Origin: Nonomuraea aridisoli
Lineage (GTDB): Bacteria > Actinomycetota > Actinomycetes > Streptosporangiales > Streptosporangiaceae
Assembly: GCF_003236395.1 (NCBI RefSeq)
Contig: NZ_POUD01000045.1
Coordinates: 1-43,404 of the forward strand
Reading direction: 5' to 3'
Length of the DNA stretch: 43,404 nucleotides
In this document: piece after piece, positions 1-7,513 of the stretch
How the letters are laid out: every line of letters begins with the position of its first letter
How positions within the stretch are numbered: the first letter of the stretch is position 1
Program-made: the position numbers and the translations under genes
The notes under the pieces: model-generated
Told to the model about the DNA's origin: nothing
What the model saw: only the letters and a program-made list of their open reading frames with translations
The model's database searches: none

Positions 1-1200
1 CCGCCCACCGGAACCAGCCACCACGGCCTCATGACCCCAGCCGTCCAACCCTCCGGAACCGGCGGCCACGGCCTGATGACCGCGGCGGCGCGGCCGGCGG
101 GAGGCCGGGGGGCGGTGCAGGTGGCGGTCGGCGGCTGCGACGGCGGCGGGGAGCAGCGTCAGGGCGACCGCCGCGGCGATCAGCGCCGACAGGCTCACCC
201 CCGCCGCCATGGTGCGGATCAGCGGGGTGCGCACCACCATCAGCGCGGCCGCCGTCAGCGCGACGCCGAGCGCGCACCAGCCCGCGGTGCGGCCCGCCGT
301 GCTCACGGCGAGGGCGGCGGCCTCGGCCCGATCGTGGCCCGAGGCCCTGGACTGGCGGTAGCGCAGGAGGATCAGCAGCGCGTAGTCGAGGCCGAGCCCC
401 AGCCCGACGGTGGCCGCCACCGCCAGCATGAACGTGTTGACCCCCGCGCCGAGCGCGCTCGCCACCGCCAGCGCGCCGAGGGCGGTGACCGGGACCGTGC
501 CGGCGACCAGCAGCACCGTCACGGCGGCCCCCGCCGACCGCAACCCGATCAGCAGCGCCACCAGCGCCAGCGGGACGGCCAGCAGCTCGGCGCGCTGCAG
601 GTCGGCGAGGTCGGTGCGCTTGACCTCGGCCACCATGGCGCTCTCCCCCACCAGGTGGACCCGCACGCGACCGCCGGACGCCCGGCCCGCGGCGTCACCG
701 GCGACGCGCAGCAGCACGGGCACCGCCTCCTGACGCGCCCGCGGCCCGCCGTTCACCCCCACGATCGCGTACGCGCGCCGCCGGTCCTGGCCCGCCACGG
801 GCGGCAGCAGGTCGACCCCGCCCACCATCGGCCGGCCCGCCACGGCCCGCGCGGCGTCGCTCATGGCGCGCTGGTACGGCTCGTCGGCGTCGGAGAGCGT
901 GGTGGAAGCGAAGACCATCATCATCTGCTCGGCGCCCAGCCGGGGGAAGCCCCGCTCCAGCACCCGCGCCCCGGCGGTAGAGTCGGCCCCCTCGACCCGG
1001 ACGTCCGGCGCGGTCGCCCGCTCGACCAGGCCGGGCACCAGGACCAACGACCCCGCGACGAGCGCCAGCCAGGCGGCGAGGACCGCGCGGTGACGGCGCG
1101 CCGCCACATGGCCGAGCCGCCACCACACGGACGGGCGGCGCGGCCACTCGGGCAGTGCGGGCGGAGGCCCGCCGGCGGACGCGCGTGAGGACACCGCCAT
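1..1200 (-). CDS. MMPL/RND-family membrane transporter, N-terminal 400 residues (runs off left edge)
   Basis: The reading frame is open from an ATG at 1200 to the window edge, so the C-terminus is missing. An AGGAGG ribosome site lies just upstream of the ATG. The order is a short cytoplasmic N-terminus, a first membrane helix (about residues 38-58), an extracytoplasmic porter domain, then a block of hydrophobic helices. The MMPL proton-relay Asp-Tyr pair is visible in GLGLDYALLILLRYR. MMPL proteins are proton-driven inner-membrane exporters of lipids, siderophores or drugs, normally about 700-950 residues in actinomycetes. The substrate cannot be told. After the last visible helix the protein enters an Arg-rich stretch and a Gly-rich 15-residue tandem repeat (see repeat entry). 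The gene is divergent from the small secreted protein at 1284, and the two share a 5' region with operator-like repeats. Confidence 0.9.
   Translation of the reverse strand, partial: MAVSSRASAGGPPPALPEWPRRPSVWWRLGHVAARRHRAVLAAWLALVAGSLVLVPGLVERATAPDVRVEGADSTAGARVLERGFPRLGAEQMMMVFASTTLSDADEPYQRAMSDAARAVAGRPMVGGVDLLPPVAGQDRRRAYAIVGVNGGPRARQEAVPVLLRVAGDAAGRASGGRVRVHLVGESAMVAEVKRTDLADLQRAELLAVPLALVALLIGLRSAGAAVTVLLVAGTVPVTALGALAVASALGAGVNTFMLAVAATVGLGLGLDYALLILLRYRQSRASGHDRAEAAALAVSTAGRTAGWCALGVALTAAALMVVRTPLIRTMAAGVSLSALIAAAVALTLLPAAVAAADRHLHRPPASRRPRRRGHQAVAAGSGGLDGWGHEAVVAGSGGR
8..81. repeat. 45-bp tandem repeat inside the MMPL gene
   Basis: A 29-bp core beginning CCGGAACC and ending ATGACC occurs at 8-36 and again at 53-81, exactly 45 bp apart, with 25 of 29 positions equal. 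The period is a multiple of three, so it encodes a 15-residue unit (roughly GHxAVxAGSGGLDGW) in the loop that follows the membrane helices of the transporter. More copies may lie left of the window. Confidence 0.75.
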
Positions 1201-1235
1201 GGTGCCGCCTCCTGGTGGACGTCGAGGAAAGCGTG

Positions 1236-1269
1236 TTACAAAGAGTAGCCATCGAATTACCAAGAGTAA
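1236..1269. promoter_or_regulatory. two operator-like TTAC-N4-AGTA boxes between the divergent mmpL and secreted-protein genes
   Basis: TTACAAAGAGTAG (1236-1248) and TTACCAAGAGTAA (1257-1269) are imperfect palindromes (TTACY-N3-RGTAA type) spaced 21 bp start to start, two turns of B-DNA on the same face. The second box ends directly before the AAGGAGG ribosome site of the gene at 1284. The arrangement suggests a dimeric repressor, for example TetR type, controlling one or both divergent genes. A third copy lies at 23203-23215 before another small secreted protein. No regulator can be assigned. Confidence 0.5.
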
Positions 1270-1283
1270 TCCAAGGAGGCTTC

Positions 1284-1895
1284 ATGACCCACCAGCTGCG
1301 TCTCGGCCGGGCCCGCAGGATCGCCCTCGCCGTCGTGGCCGCCGGTTGCGCGGCGCCGTTCCTGGCGGCCACGGGCTCGGCTCAGACGGCGACCCCCGCG
1401 GCGGCCCAGACCCGAGCGGCGGCCGCCGCCCCCACCGACGTGCTGACCTGCTCCGTGCGCACGGCGCCCAACAACCCCGTCACGTTCACACCGCCGCTGC
1501 GCGACGCCACGCCGCAACTGACCAAGGGCAAGGGGGCCATCCTCCTGGAGAACTGCTCCTCCCCCAACGGCAAGGCGCCCAACATCGCCTCCGGCCGGAT
1601 GGAGCTGAGCGGCCAGGCGACCGCCAGTTGCCGCGGCCTCGCCGACCTGCGCGCGACCGGCACCGTCACCTGGCGCGACGCCCAGGGCAAGGTCCTGTCC
1701 ACCTCCACGCTCGCCGCCGAGCACAAGGGCAGCGCCACGCTCGCCGACAGCCTGCTGAAGGGCACCGTCACCGCGGGCCGGTTCAACGGCCAGAGCTTCA
1801 GCGGCACCGCCACCATGACCTCCGACCTGCGCGACTGCACGACCCCCGCCGGCTTCACCACGCTGACCGGCTCGGGCAGGCTCACCTTCGCCTGA
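1284..1895 (+). CDS. small secreted protein of unknown function
   Basis: A 203-residue protein. The ATG at 1284 is chosen over upstream in-frame codons because an AAGGAGG ribosome site lies 5 nt before it and the protein then begins with a normal signal peptide: basic start (about residues 1-11), hydrophobic core (12-30), and likely cleavage after an Ala-rich segment. The mature part is Thr/Ala-rich with several Cys (in LTCSVRT, LENCSS, ASCRGL and LRDCTT), which could form two disulfides outside the cell. It ends in short alternating hydrophobic stretches suggestive of a small beta-sandwich. No known family was recognised. It is followed by a strong hairpin terminator, so it is probably monocistronic, and it is preceded by the operator-like boxes at 1236-1269. 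Confidence 0.85.
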   Translation: MTHQLRLGRARRIALAVVAAGCAAPFLAATGSAQTATPAAAQTRAAAAAPTDVLTCSVRTAPNNPVTFTPPLRDATPQLTKGKGAILLENCSSPNGKAPNIASGRMELSGQATASCRGLADLRATGTVTWRDAQGKVLSTSTLAAEHKGSATLADSLLKGTVTAGRFNGQSFSGTATMTSDLRDCTTPAGFTTLTGSGRLTFA

Positions 1896-1912
1896 GCCGC
1901 CCACCGCCCCGC

Positions 1913-1938
1913 GCGAGGGGTGCGGCCGCACCCCTCGC
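1913..1938 (+). terminator. hairpin terminator after the small secreted protein gene
   Basis: A perfect 26-bp palindrome, with 11-bp arms (GCGAGGGGTGC and its complement) around GGCC, starts 17 bp after the stop codon at 1895. There is no T-run, as is common for GC-rich actinomycete terminators. It separates this gene from the one starting at 2012. Confidence 0.7.
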
Positions 1939-2011
1939 ATCCTTCGACGTTCGCTTTACGCTACCTTTGTGCCGCTTTGGGGGAAATGACGGCGGGGGAA
2001 CGGAGGCGGCC

Positions 2012-2653
2012 ATGGTGCTGCTCCTGGCGATGGTGAGCGGTCTGGCCTGGACCGTGGTCTATGTCGAGTGCATCCGGGTGGGACTGCGCGAGCGCACCTA
2101 TGCGATGCCGCTGGCCGCGCTCGCGCTCAACTTCGCCTGGGAGTCCACCTACGCGGCGCAGGGGCTGGCCGAATCCCCCGACCCGCAGACGGTGATCAAC
2201 ATCGTGTGGGCGGTGCTGGACGTCGGCATCATCGTCACGTTCTGCCGTTTCGGCCGGGCCGAGTTCCCGGGGCTCGGCCGCGGGACGTTCGCCGGCCTGG
2301 CCGTGCTGACCTTCGCCGCCTCCTACGTCGTACAGTGGCTGTTCATCGCCCAGTTCGGCCGGCACGACGCCGCCCAGTACTCCGCGTTCCTGCAGAATCT
2401 GCTCATGTCGGCGCTGTTCCTCGCCATGTTCGCGGCGCGGCGTGGGGCCCGCGGCCAGTCCCTGCTGATCGCCGTGGCCAAGTGGATCGGCACCCTCGCG
2501 CCCACGATCCTGTTCGGGGTGGTCTTCGGCTCGCCGTTCGTCCTCGGCCTCGGGATCCTCTGCAGCGTCCTCGACCTGGTCTACGCCGGCGTGCTCTGGC
2601 ACGCCCGCTCGGCGAGCCGCCGGCCTGGCGCCGTTCGGAGCGGGACGCCGTAG
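2012..2653 (+). CDS. integral membrane protein resembling PaxB/Pyr4/DmtA1-type terpene cyclases
   Basis: A 213-residue protein with about seven hydrophobic segments. The ATG at 2012 follows a CGGAGG ribosome site; in-frame codons further upstream belong to the previous gene. Family hallmarks of the fungal PaxB/Pyr4 meroterpenoid cyclases are visible: G-x-x-W with Y near residues 10-17, TYAMPL at 29-34, NFAWESTY at 40-47 (Glu44 equals the catalytic Glu of that family) and SVLDLVYAGVLW at 185-196 (Asp188 equals the second catalytic acid). In the known family these two acids protonate an epoxide or olefin of a prenyl chain inside the membrane. Bacterial relatives include DmtA1 of drimentine biosynthesis. 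No prenyltransferase or epoxidase is adjacent, so the substrate is unknown and a non-catalytic role is possible. A C-terminal fragment of a paralogue occurs at 9317-9421. Confidence 0.7.
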   Translation: MVLLLAMVSGLAWTVVYVECIRVGLRERTYAMPLAALALNFAWESTYAAQGLAESPDPQTVINIVWAVLDVGIIVTFCRFGRAEFPGLGRGTFAGLAVLTFAASYVVQWLFIAQFGRHDAAQYSAFLQNLLMSALFLAMFAARRGARGQSLLIAVAKWIGTLAPTILFGVVFGSPFVLGLGILCSVLDLVYAGVLWHARSASRRPGAVRSGTP

Positions 2654-2806
2654 AGCCTCGCGCCCGCGACACGTCGCCGAGCGGCGCGAGTTGACCGGCA
2701 CCCGACCTTCAGCGCGAACAAATTTCGCCGTGTGCAGACGCTTTCGGGAAGGAGGAGCGCGCCGCGAGGGGCAGGGTGACGTGGAGACGACCGAGAGGTG
2801 GTCGAC

Positions 2807-3352
2807 ATGAGGGCCGAATCAGCGCAGGAAGTCTCCTGGCCGGGCCGATACTTCGAGGATTTCTCGGTGGGCGAGGTGTACCGGCACCCGCTGGGACGCA
2901 CGGTGACCGCCACGGACAACGTCTGGCAGGCCCTGCTCACCCAGAACACCATGCCGGTGCACTTCGACGCTCACTACGCCGCCCAGACCGCGTTCGGGCG
3001 GCGCCTGGTCGACTCGACGTTCACGCTGGCGCTGGTCACGGGCCAGAGCGTGACGGATGTCTCGCAGCACGTGATGGCCAACCTGGGCTGGGATCGGGTG
3101 CGGCTGCCGAACCCGGTGTTCGAGGGCGACACGATCTACTCGCAGTCGGAGGTGCTGTCCGTCCGGGAGTCGCGGTCGCGGCCCAACGTGGGGATCGTGA
3201 CGGTCCGTACGGTCGGCTTCAACCAGAACGGTGAGGTCGTCATCGTGTTCGAGCGCACCATGATGATCTACCGCCGGGGCCACGGCCCGGACGTGACCGC
3301 CGTACGGCCGGTGTGGGACGAGCGGGCACGGCGGGCGGTGCAGGAGCCGTGA
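2807..3352 (+). CDS. MaoC-family enoyl-CoA hydratase, itaconyl-CoA hydratase (Ich/RipB)-like
   Basis: A 181-residue single hot-dog-fold hydratase. The ATG at 2807 follows a GAGAGGTGG ribosome site; a GTG at 2798 in the same frame is an alternative. The N-terminus has the family pattern YFEDFSVGEVYRHP. The MaoC active-site region reads MPVHFDAHYAAQTAFGRRLV (residues about 47-66), followed by LPNPVFEGDTIYSQSEV. Its length and pattern match the single-domain MaoC proteins found next to CitE-like lyases, such as RipB of Yersinia and Rv2499c of M. tuberculosis, which hydrate itaconyl-CoA to (S)-citramalyl-CoA. Mesaconyl-CoA hydratase is the main alternative. Its stop overlaps the GTG start of the lyase gene (GTGA), so the two are translationally coupled. 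The fold is sure; the substrate is inferred from the neighbours. Confidence 0.85.
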   Translation: MRAESAQEVSWPGRYFEDFSVGEVYRHPLGRTVTATDNVWQALLTQNTMPVHFDAHYAAQTAFGRRLVDSTFTLALVTGQSVTDVSQHVMANLGWDRVRLPNPVFEGDTIYSQSEVLSVRESRSRPNVGIVTVRTVGFNQNGEVVIVFERTMMIYRRGHGPDVTAVRPVWDERARRAVQEP

Positions 3353-4128
3353 GGGCCAGGTCGTGGCTGTTCACGCCCGGTGACCGCCCCGATCGGTTCG
3401 GCAAGGCGGCGGCCACGGGGGCGGACGTCGCGGTCCTCGACCTCGAGGACGCCGTCGCGCCCGACGCCAAGGCCGGTGCCCGCGAGGCCGTCGCCAAGGC
3501 GCTGGGCGAACTCCACGCGTACGTTCGCGTCAACGGGGCGGGAACCCCGTGGCACGAGGAGGACCTGCGCGCGGTCGCCGGCCGGCCGGGCCTGCTCGGC
3601 GTGATGCTGCCCAAGGCCGAGACACCCGACGCGCTCGACGGCCTCGGCGTGCCGGTGGTCGCGCTGGTGGAGACGGCCGCCGGGGTGGAGAACGCCGCCC
3701 GCATCGCCGCCCGGCCGGAGGTCGTCCGGCTCGCGTTCGGCAGCGTGGACTTCGCCCTGGACATCGGCGCGACCGAGGACGACTTCCTCTACGCGCGCTC
3801 CCGTCTGGTGGTGGTCTCCCGTGCGTCCGGGGTCGGCGCGCCGGTGGACGGGGTCACCACCGACCTCGACGACCCCGAGCGCACCATGGCGGACGCTCGG
3901 CGGGCCCGCGCTCTCGGCTTCGGCGGCAAGATGTGCCTGCATCCTCGCCAGGTCGGCCCGGTCAACCGCGCGTTCTCCCCCTCGGAGGCGGAGCTCGCGT
4001 GGGCCCGGCAGGTGGTGGCGGCCGCGGGCGAGGGCGGCGCCGTACGCGTCGGCGGGCAGATGATCGACAAGCCGCGGCTGGAGTCGGCCCGCCGGCTGCT
4101 GGAGCAGGAGGAGACCGGGCCGCCGTAG
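3349..4128 (+). CDS. HpcH/CitE-family CoA-ester lyase, (S)-citramalyl-CoA lyase (Ccl/RipC)-like
   Basis: A 259-residue protein starting at GTG 3349, which overlaps the preceding stop. CitE-family TIM-barrel motifs are plain: RSWLFTPGDRPDRF at the N-terminus (CoA site), AVLDLEDAV (about 29-37), LVETAAGVENA with the metal-binding Glu, FGSVDFALD with the metal-binding Asp, and the C-terminal GGKMCLHPRQVGPVN. These enzymes cleave beta-hydroxyacyl-CoA esters with Mg2+. Beside a MaoC hydratase and an Ict-like CoA-transferase the likely reaction is (S)-citramalyl-CoA to pyruvate and acetyl-CoA, as in RipC and Rv2498c. Malyl-CoA or beta-methylmalyl-CoA lyase activity is an alternative. The pyruvate product fits with poxB at the end of the same operon. 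Confidence 0.88.
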   Translation: MRARSWLFTPGDRPDRFGKAAATGADVAVLDLEDAVAPDAKAGAREAVAKALGELHAYVRVNGAGTPWHEEDLRAVAGRPGLLGVMLPKAETPDALDGLGVPVVALVETAAGVENAARIAARPEVVRLAFGSVDFALDIGATEDDFLYARSRLVVVSRASGVGAPVDGVTTDLDDPERTMADARRARALGFGGKMCLHPRQVGPVNRAFSPSEAELAWARQVVAAAGEGGAVRVGGQMIDKPRLESARRLLEQEETGPP

Positions 4129-4151
4129 CGGCCGGTCCACCAGGAGGTGAC

Positions 4152-5411
4152 ATGAACGCGCCGACCGCCGTGCTGGACCTGATCAGTGATGGTTCGGACC
4201 TGATCGTGCCGATCCACCACGGCGAACCGCACACCGTCATCGACACCCTGGAGGCCCACGCGGACCACTTCACCGGGGTGCGGATCCACCAGATGGACCC
4301 GGCCCGCGAACGTCCTTACATCGACGGGAAGTTCCCTGGACACCTGACCCACGTCAGCTACTACCTCGGGCCCGGATGCCGGCGGGCGTACTGGAACGGC
4401 ACCTGCGAGCTCGTCCCCGCGCACTTCAGCGAGGTGCCACGGCTGCTGCGTGAGCGCACCCGGCACTCCCTGGTGCTGGCCGCGGCGACCATGCCCGACG
4501 AGCACGGCTACTTCAGCCTGGGCACCAACGCGGACTACGTGTCCGCGTTCATCGGCGAGGCGCCGTTCTTCCTGGAGGCCAACCCGCGCATGCCGCACAC
4601 GTACGGGGAGAACCAGATCCACGTCAGCCAGGTCGCCGGCTGGTGCACCGCCGACTACGCCCTGGAGGAGACCCAGCCGGCCGTGCCCGACGACCGGGAC
4701 CGGCGCATCGCCGAGCTGGTGGCCGAACGCGTGCCGAACGGGGCGTGCCTGCAGATCGGGGTCGGCCGCATCCCCAACGCGTTGTTGTCCGCGCTGGCCG
4801 ACCACCGCGATCTGGGCGTGCACACCGAGGCCATGTCCGACGGCGTCATGCACCTGGCCGAACAGGGCGTCGTCACCGGCACCAGGAAGGAGCAGCACCG
4901 CAACAAGCACGTCGCCACCTTCTGCATCGGCACCCGCCGCTTCTTCGACTGGCTCGACGGCAACTCCTCGGTGGCGATGTTGCCGGTCGACTGGGTCAAC
5001 GACCCCCGGGTCGTCGCCCGCGAACCCTCGATGATGTCGATCAACGCCACCAGCGAGGTCGACCTCATGGGCCAGGCGGCCAGCGAGACCATCGCCGGCC
5101 GGTACTGGTCGGGGTCCGGCGGGCAGGCCGACTTCGCCCGCGGCGCCATGTACTCCCCCGGCGGACGCGCCTTCCTGGTGACCCACGCGGCCACCGGCGA
5201 CGGCACCAGCCGCATCAAGGTCCAGCTCGGCCCGGCCACCCCGGTCACCACCCTGAAGAACACCATCGACCACGTCGTCACCGAGTACGGCGTCGCGGAA
5301 CTCCGCGGCCGCAGCCTCTCCCAGCGGGCCACGGCACTGATCGCCATCGCTCATCCCGACCACCGCGACCGGCTCGCCTTCGAGGCCCGCCGCGCCGGCC
5401 TGCTGCACTGA
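4152..5411 (+). CDS. acetyl-CoA hydrolase/4-hydroxybutyrate CoA-transferase family, itaconate CoA-transferase (Ict/RipA)-like
   Basis: A 419-residue family I CoA-transferase. The ATG at 4152 follows an AGGAGG ribosome site 5-6 nt upstream. Motifs seen are LQIGVGRIPNAL (about 200-211, oxyanion/CoA site), GVHTEAMSDG (about 222-231) with Glu226 as the expected glutamyl-CoA thioester residue, and the family signature GSGGQADFARGA (about 321-332). Length and motifs match the 4-hydroxybutyrate CoA-transferase group that includes Yersinia RipA, shown in the literature to activate itaconate with succinyl-CoA. It lies 23 nt after the lyase gene. The presence of Ict-, Ich- and Ccl-like genes side by side supports itaconate activation. 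Acetate or 4-hydroxybutyrate as substrate cannot be excluded. Confidence 0.85.
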   Translation: MNAPTAVLDLISDGSDLIVPIHHGEPHTVIDTLEAHADHFTGVRIHQMDPARERPYIDGKFPGHLTHVSYYLGPGCRRAYWNGTCELVPAHFSEVPRLLRERTRHSLVLAAATMPDEHGYFSLGTNADYVSAFIGEAPFFLEANPRMPHTYGENQIHVSQVAGWCTADYALEETQPAVPDDRDRRIAELVAERVPNGACLQIGVGRIPNALLSALADHRDLGVHTEAMSDGVMHLAEQGVVTGTRKEQHRNKHVATFCIGTRRFFDWLDGNSSVAMLPVDWVNDPRVVAREPSMMSINATSEVDLMGQAASETIAGRYWSGSGGQADFARGAMYSPGGRAFLVTHAATGDGTSRIKVQLGPATPVTTLKNTIDHVVTEYGVAELRGRSLSQRATALIAIAHPDHRDRLAFEARRAGLLH

Positions 5412-5459
5412 GAGCCCGCCGCACCGAGACCCTGCTGCTCCGAGACGAGGGACCAGGTC

Positions 5460-6647
5460 ATGACCGACATCGCCATCCACGACACCGACACCGCCCACCA
5501 GCGGCTCCGCGCGGAGGTCCGCGAGCTGTGCGACCGCTTCGACAGCGAGTACTGGCGCGCCCGCGACCGTGAACGGGCCTACCCGGAGGAGTTCGTCCGT
5601 GCCCTCACCGAGGCCGGCTACCTGTCGGTCCTCATCCCGAAGGAGTACGGCGGGCTGGGGATGGGCGTCACCGAGGGCGGCATCATCCTGCAGGAGATCA
5701 ACCGCTCCGGCGGGCACGCGGCCGCCTGTCACGCGCAGATGTACACCATGGCCGCGCTGCTGCGGCACGGCAGCGACCAGCAGCGGCGGCGCTACCTGCC
5801 CGAGATCGCCCGCGGCCGGCTGCGGCTGCAGGCCTTCTCCATCACCGAGCCCGAAGCCGGCTCCAACACCCCGGAGATCCGCACCACCGCCGTGCCCGAC
5901 GGCGCCGGTTACGTGGTGCGAGGCCACAAGAACTGGACCAGCCGCATCCTGCAGTCCGACCTGCTGATGCTGCTGGCCCGCACCCAGCCGCTGCCCGAGG
6001 ACCCGGCGGAACGTGCCGAGGGCATCAGCCTGTTCCTCGTCGACCTGCGTAATGTGCGGGAGGAACAGCCTGACACGCTGGTCGTCGAGCCGGTGCGCAC
6101 CATGTTCAACTACGCCACCAACCAGGTCTGGTACAAGGACATGCGGATCCCCGCCGACAGCCTGATCGGCACGGAGGGCGAGGGCTTCCGCTACGTCATC
6201 GACGGCTGGAACGCCGAACGCATCCTGCTGGCCTCCGAGGCCATCGGCGACGGCTACTGGTTCCTGGACCGGGCGATCGACTACGCCAACCGGCGTTCCG
6301 TCTTCGGCCATCCCATCGGCGCCGACCAGGGCGTGCAGTTCCCGCTGGCCCGCGCCTACACCCAGGTCGCCGCCGCCGACCAGATGCGCACCCGTGCCGC
6401 GGCCCTGTTCGACAGCGGTCAGCACTGCGGCGCCGAGGCGAACACGGCCAAGTTCCTGGCCAGCGAGGCCAGCTGGCAGGCGGCCAACATCTGCCTGGAC
6501 ACCCACGGCGGCAACGGGTTCGTGGACACCTGGGACGTCGAGCGGAAGTTCCGCGAGACCCGCGTGTACGAGGTCGCCCCGGTCAACAACAACCTGATCC
6601 TGGCCTTCCTCGGGCAGCACGTGCTAGGGCTGCCCCGGTCGTACTGA
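5460..6647 (+). CDS. acyl-CoA dehydrogenase
   Basis: A 395-residue FAD-dependent acyl-CoA dehydrogenase of normal family length. The start at ATG 5460 is preceded by a GACGAGGGACC stretch, a modest ribosome site. Features seen are EYGGLGMG near residue 62, the FAD/substrate loop LQAFSITEPEAGSNT (about 120-134), GHKNWTSRILQSD, the Arg of RRSVFGHPIGADQGVQFPLA, DTHGGNGFVDTWDVERKFRETRVYEVAPV and the Glu of the C-terminal YE motif (catalytic base position). It oxidises an acyl-CoA to the 2,3-enoyl-CoA and passes electrons to ETF. In this operon it may feed the MaoC hydratase, for example from a branched C5 acyl-CoA such as methylsuccinyl- or isovaleryl-type substrates. The substrate is not determined by the sequence. 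FadE19 sits beside the homologous M. tuberculosis lyase/hydratase pair. Confidence 0.9.
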   Translation: MTDIAIHDTDTAHQRLRAEVRELCDRFDSEYWRARDRERAYPEEFVRALTEAGYLSVLIPKEYGGLGMGVTEGGIILQEINRSGGHAAACHAQMYTMAALLRHGSDQQRRRYLPEIARGRLRLQAFSITEPEAGSNTPEIRTTAVPDGAGYVVRGHKNWTSRILQSDLLMLLARTQPLPEDPAERAEGISLFLVDLRNVREEQPDTLVVEPVRTMFNYATNQVWYKDMRIPADSLIGTEGEGFRYVIDGWNAERILLASEAIGDGYWFLDRAIDYANRRSVFGHPIGADQGVQFPLARAYTQVAAADQMRTRAAALFDSGQHCGAEANTAKFLASEASWQAANICLDTHGGNGFVDTWDVERKFRETRVYEVAPVNNNLILAFLGQHVLGLPRSY

Positions 6648-6650
6648 CCG

Positions 6651-7492
6651 ATGGTGATCAGCCCGGCCATGACCTCCTTTGCCGATGAGCTGGCGAGCTG
6701 GGCCGCGGCTCTGAGCCCCACCGCCGCCGATCTAGCCCTGGCCGACCGCCATCTGCTGGACACCGTCGCGGTCGCGGTCGCGGCACGCGACGAGACCACG
6801 GCGCGCACGGCCGCCGTCCTGCCGGAAGCGGCCCGGTGGGCCGTGGCCGGGCTGGCCGCCGCGGGCGCCACCGCGGACGTCACCGCGCTCGACCAGTGGC
6901 TGGAACTGGTCGGAGGCGACCCGGAGGCCCTGGAGCCGAGGGGCCCCGCGATCCCCGGCGGCCTGGCCGTCAAGCTCTTTCCCTGTTGCTACGCCTCGCA
7001 GCGACCGATCAGCGCCCTGACCGGCCTCGCGCCCCGGCTGGACGCCGCCGACGTGCGCCGCATCGTGCTCACCACGCCCGCCAGTTCGGTGGTCCCGCTG
7101 ATCCACCACCGGCCGGAGACCGGGCTGCAGGGCAAGTTCAGCCTCGAGTACGCGCCGCGGCCACGCTGCTGGACTCCTGTCCGGGCTTCGCGAGCTTCAC
7201 CGACGCGGCCGTGCGACGTCCCGAAGCCCGTCGCCTGGTCGAACTGGTCGACGTGCGACTCGACGGGAACGGCGACGGGCTGCTCGCCGGATGGTTCGAG
7301 GCGGAGGTGCACGCGGGCGGCGAGCCGCTGCGCGCCCGGATGCGCTTCCCGCCCGGCTCGCCCCAGCGCCCGCCCACGCCGGACCAGCTGCGGCGCAAGG
7401 TCGAGGACTGCGTCGCCGGCACCACGATCGACCCCGGGAGCATCGGCTGGGCCTCCGCGGCTCAGGTCCTGCGCCGGATCGATCCTCACTGA
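6651..7492 (+). pseudogene. MmgE/PrpD-family gene, internally deleted and frameshifted
   Basis: The first frame (from ATG 6651, or ATG 6669) encodes an MmgE/PrpD N-terminus (ADRHLLDTVAVAVAAR) and jumps to the middle of the family (PGGLAVKLFPCCYASQRPISAL ... GKFSLEYA). About 170 residues are missing, including the D-x-DD ... HP catalytic region that is intact in the paralogue at 14427-15863. At about 7152-7160 one base is missing (TACGC-GCCGCGGCC). After that the family continues in another frame (ATLLDSCPGFASFTD ... to the TGA at 7492). The total coding capacity is about 280 residues against 450-480 for the family. This family includes 2-methylcitrate dehydratase and cis-aconitate decarboxylase, which makes itaconate, so its position in an itaconate-type operon is suggestive. 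It is almost certainly non-functional unless the frameshift is a sequencing error. Confidence 0.8.
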
Positions 7493-7513
7493 CCCCGAGG
7501 GGAAGTTCAGGAC

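Noticed and set aside
3789..6620. 943-codon open frame on the minus strand
   Set aside because: It is antisense to the CoA-transferase and acyl-CoA dehydrogenase genes, whose protein motifs are clear. Long antisense frames are expected in very GC-rich DNA, and its translation is low-complexity without domains.
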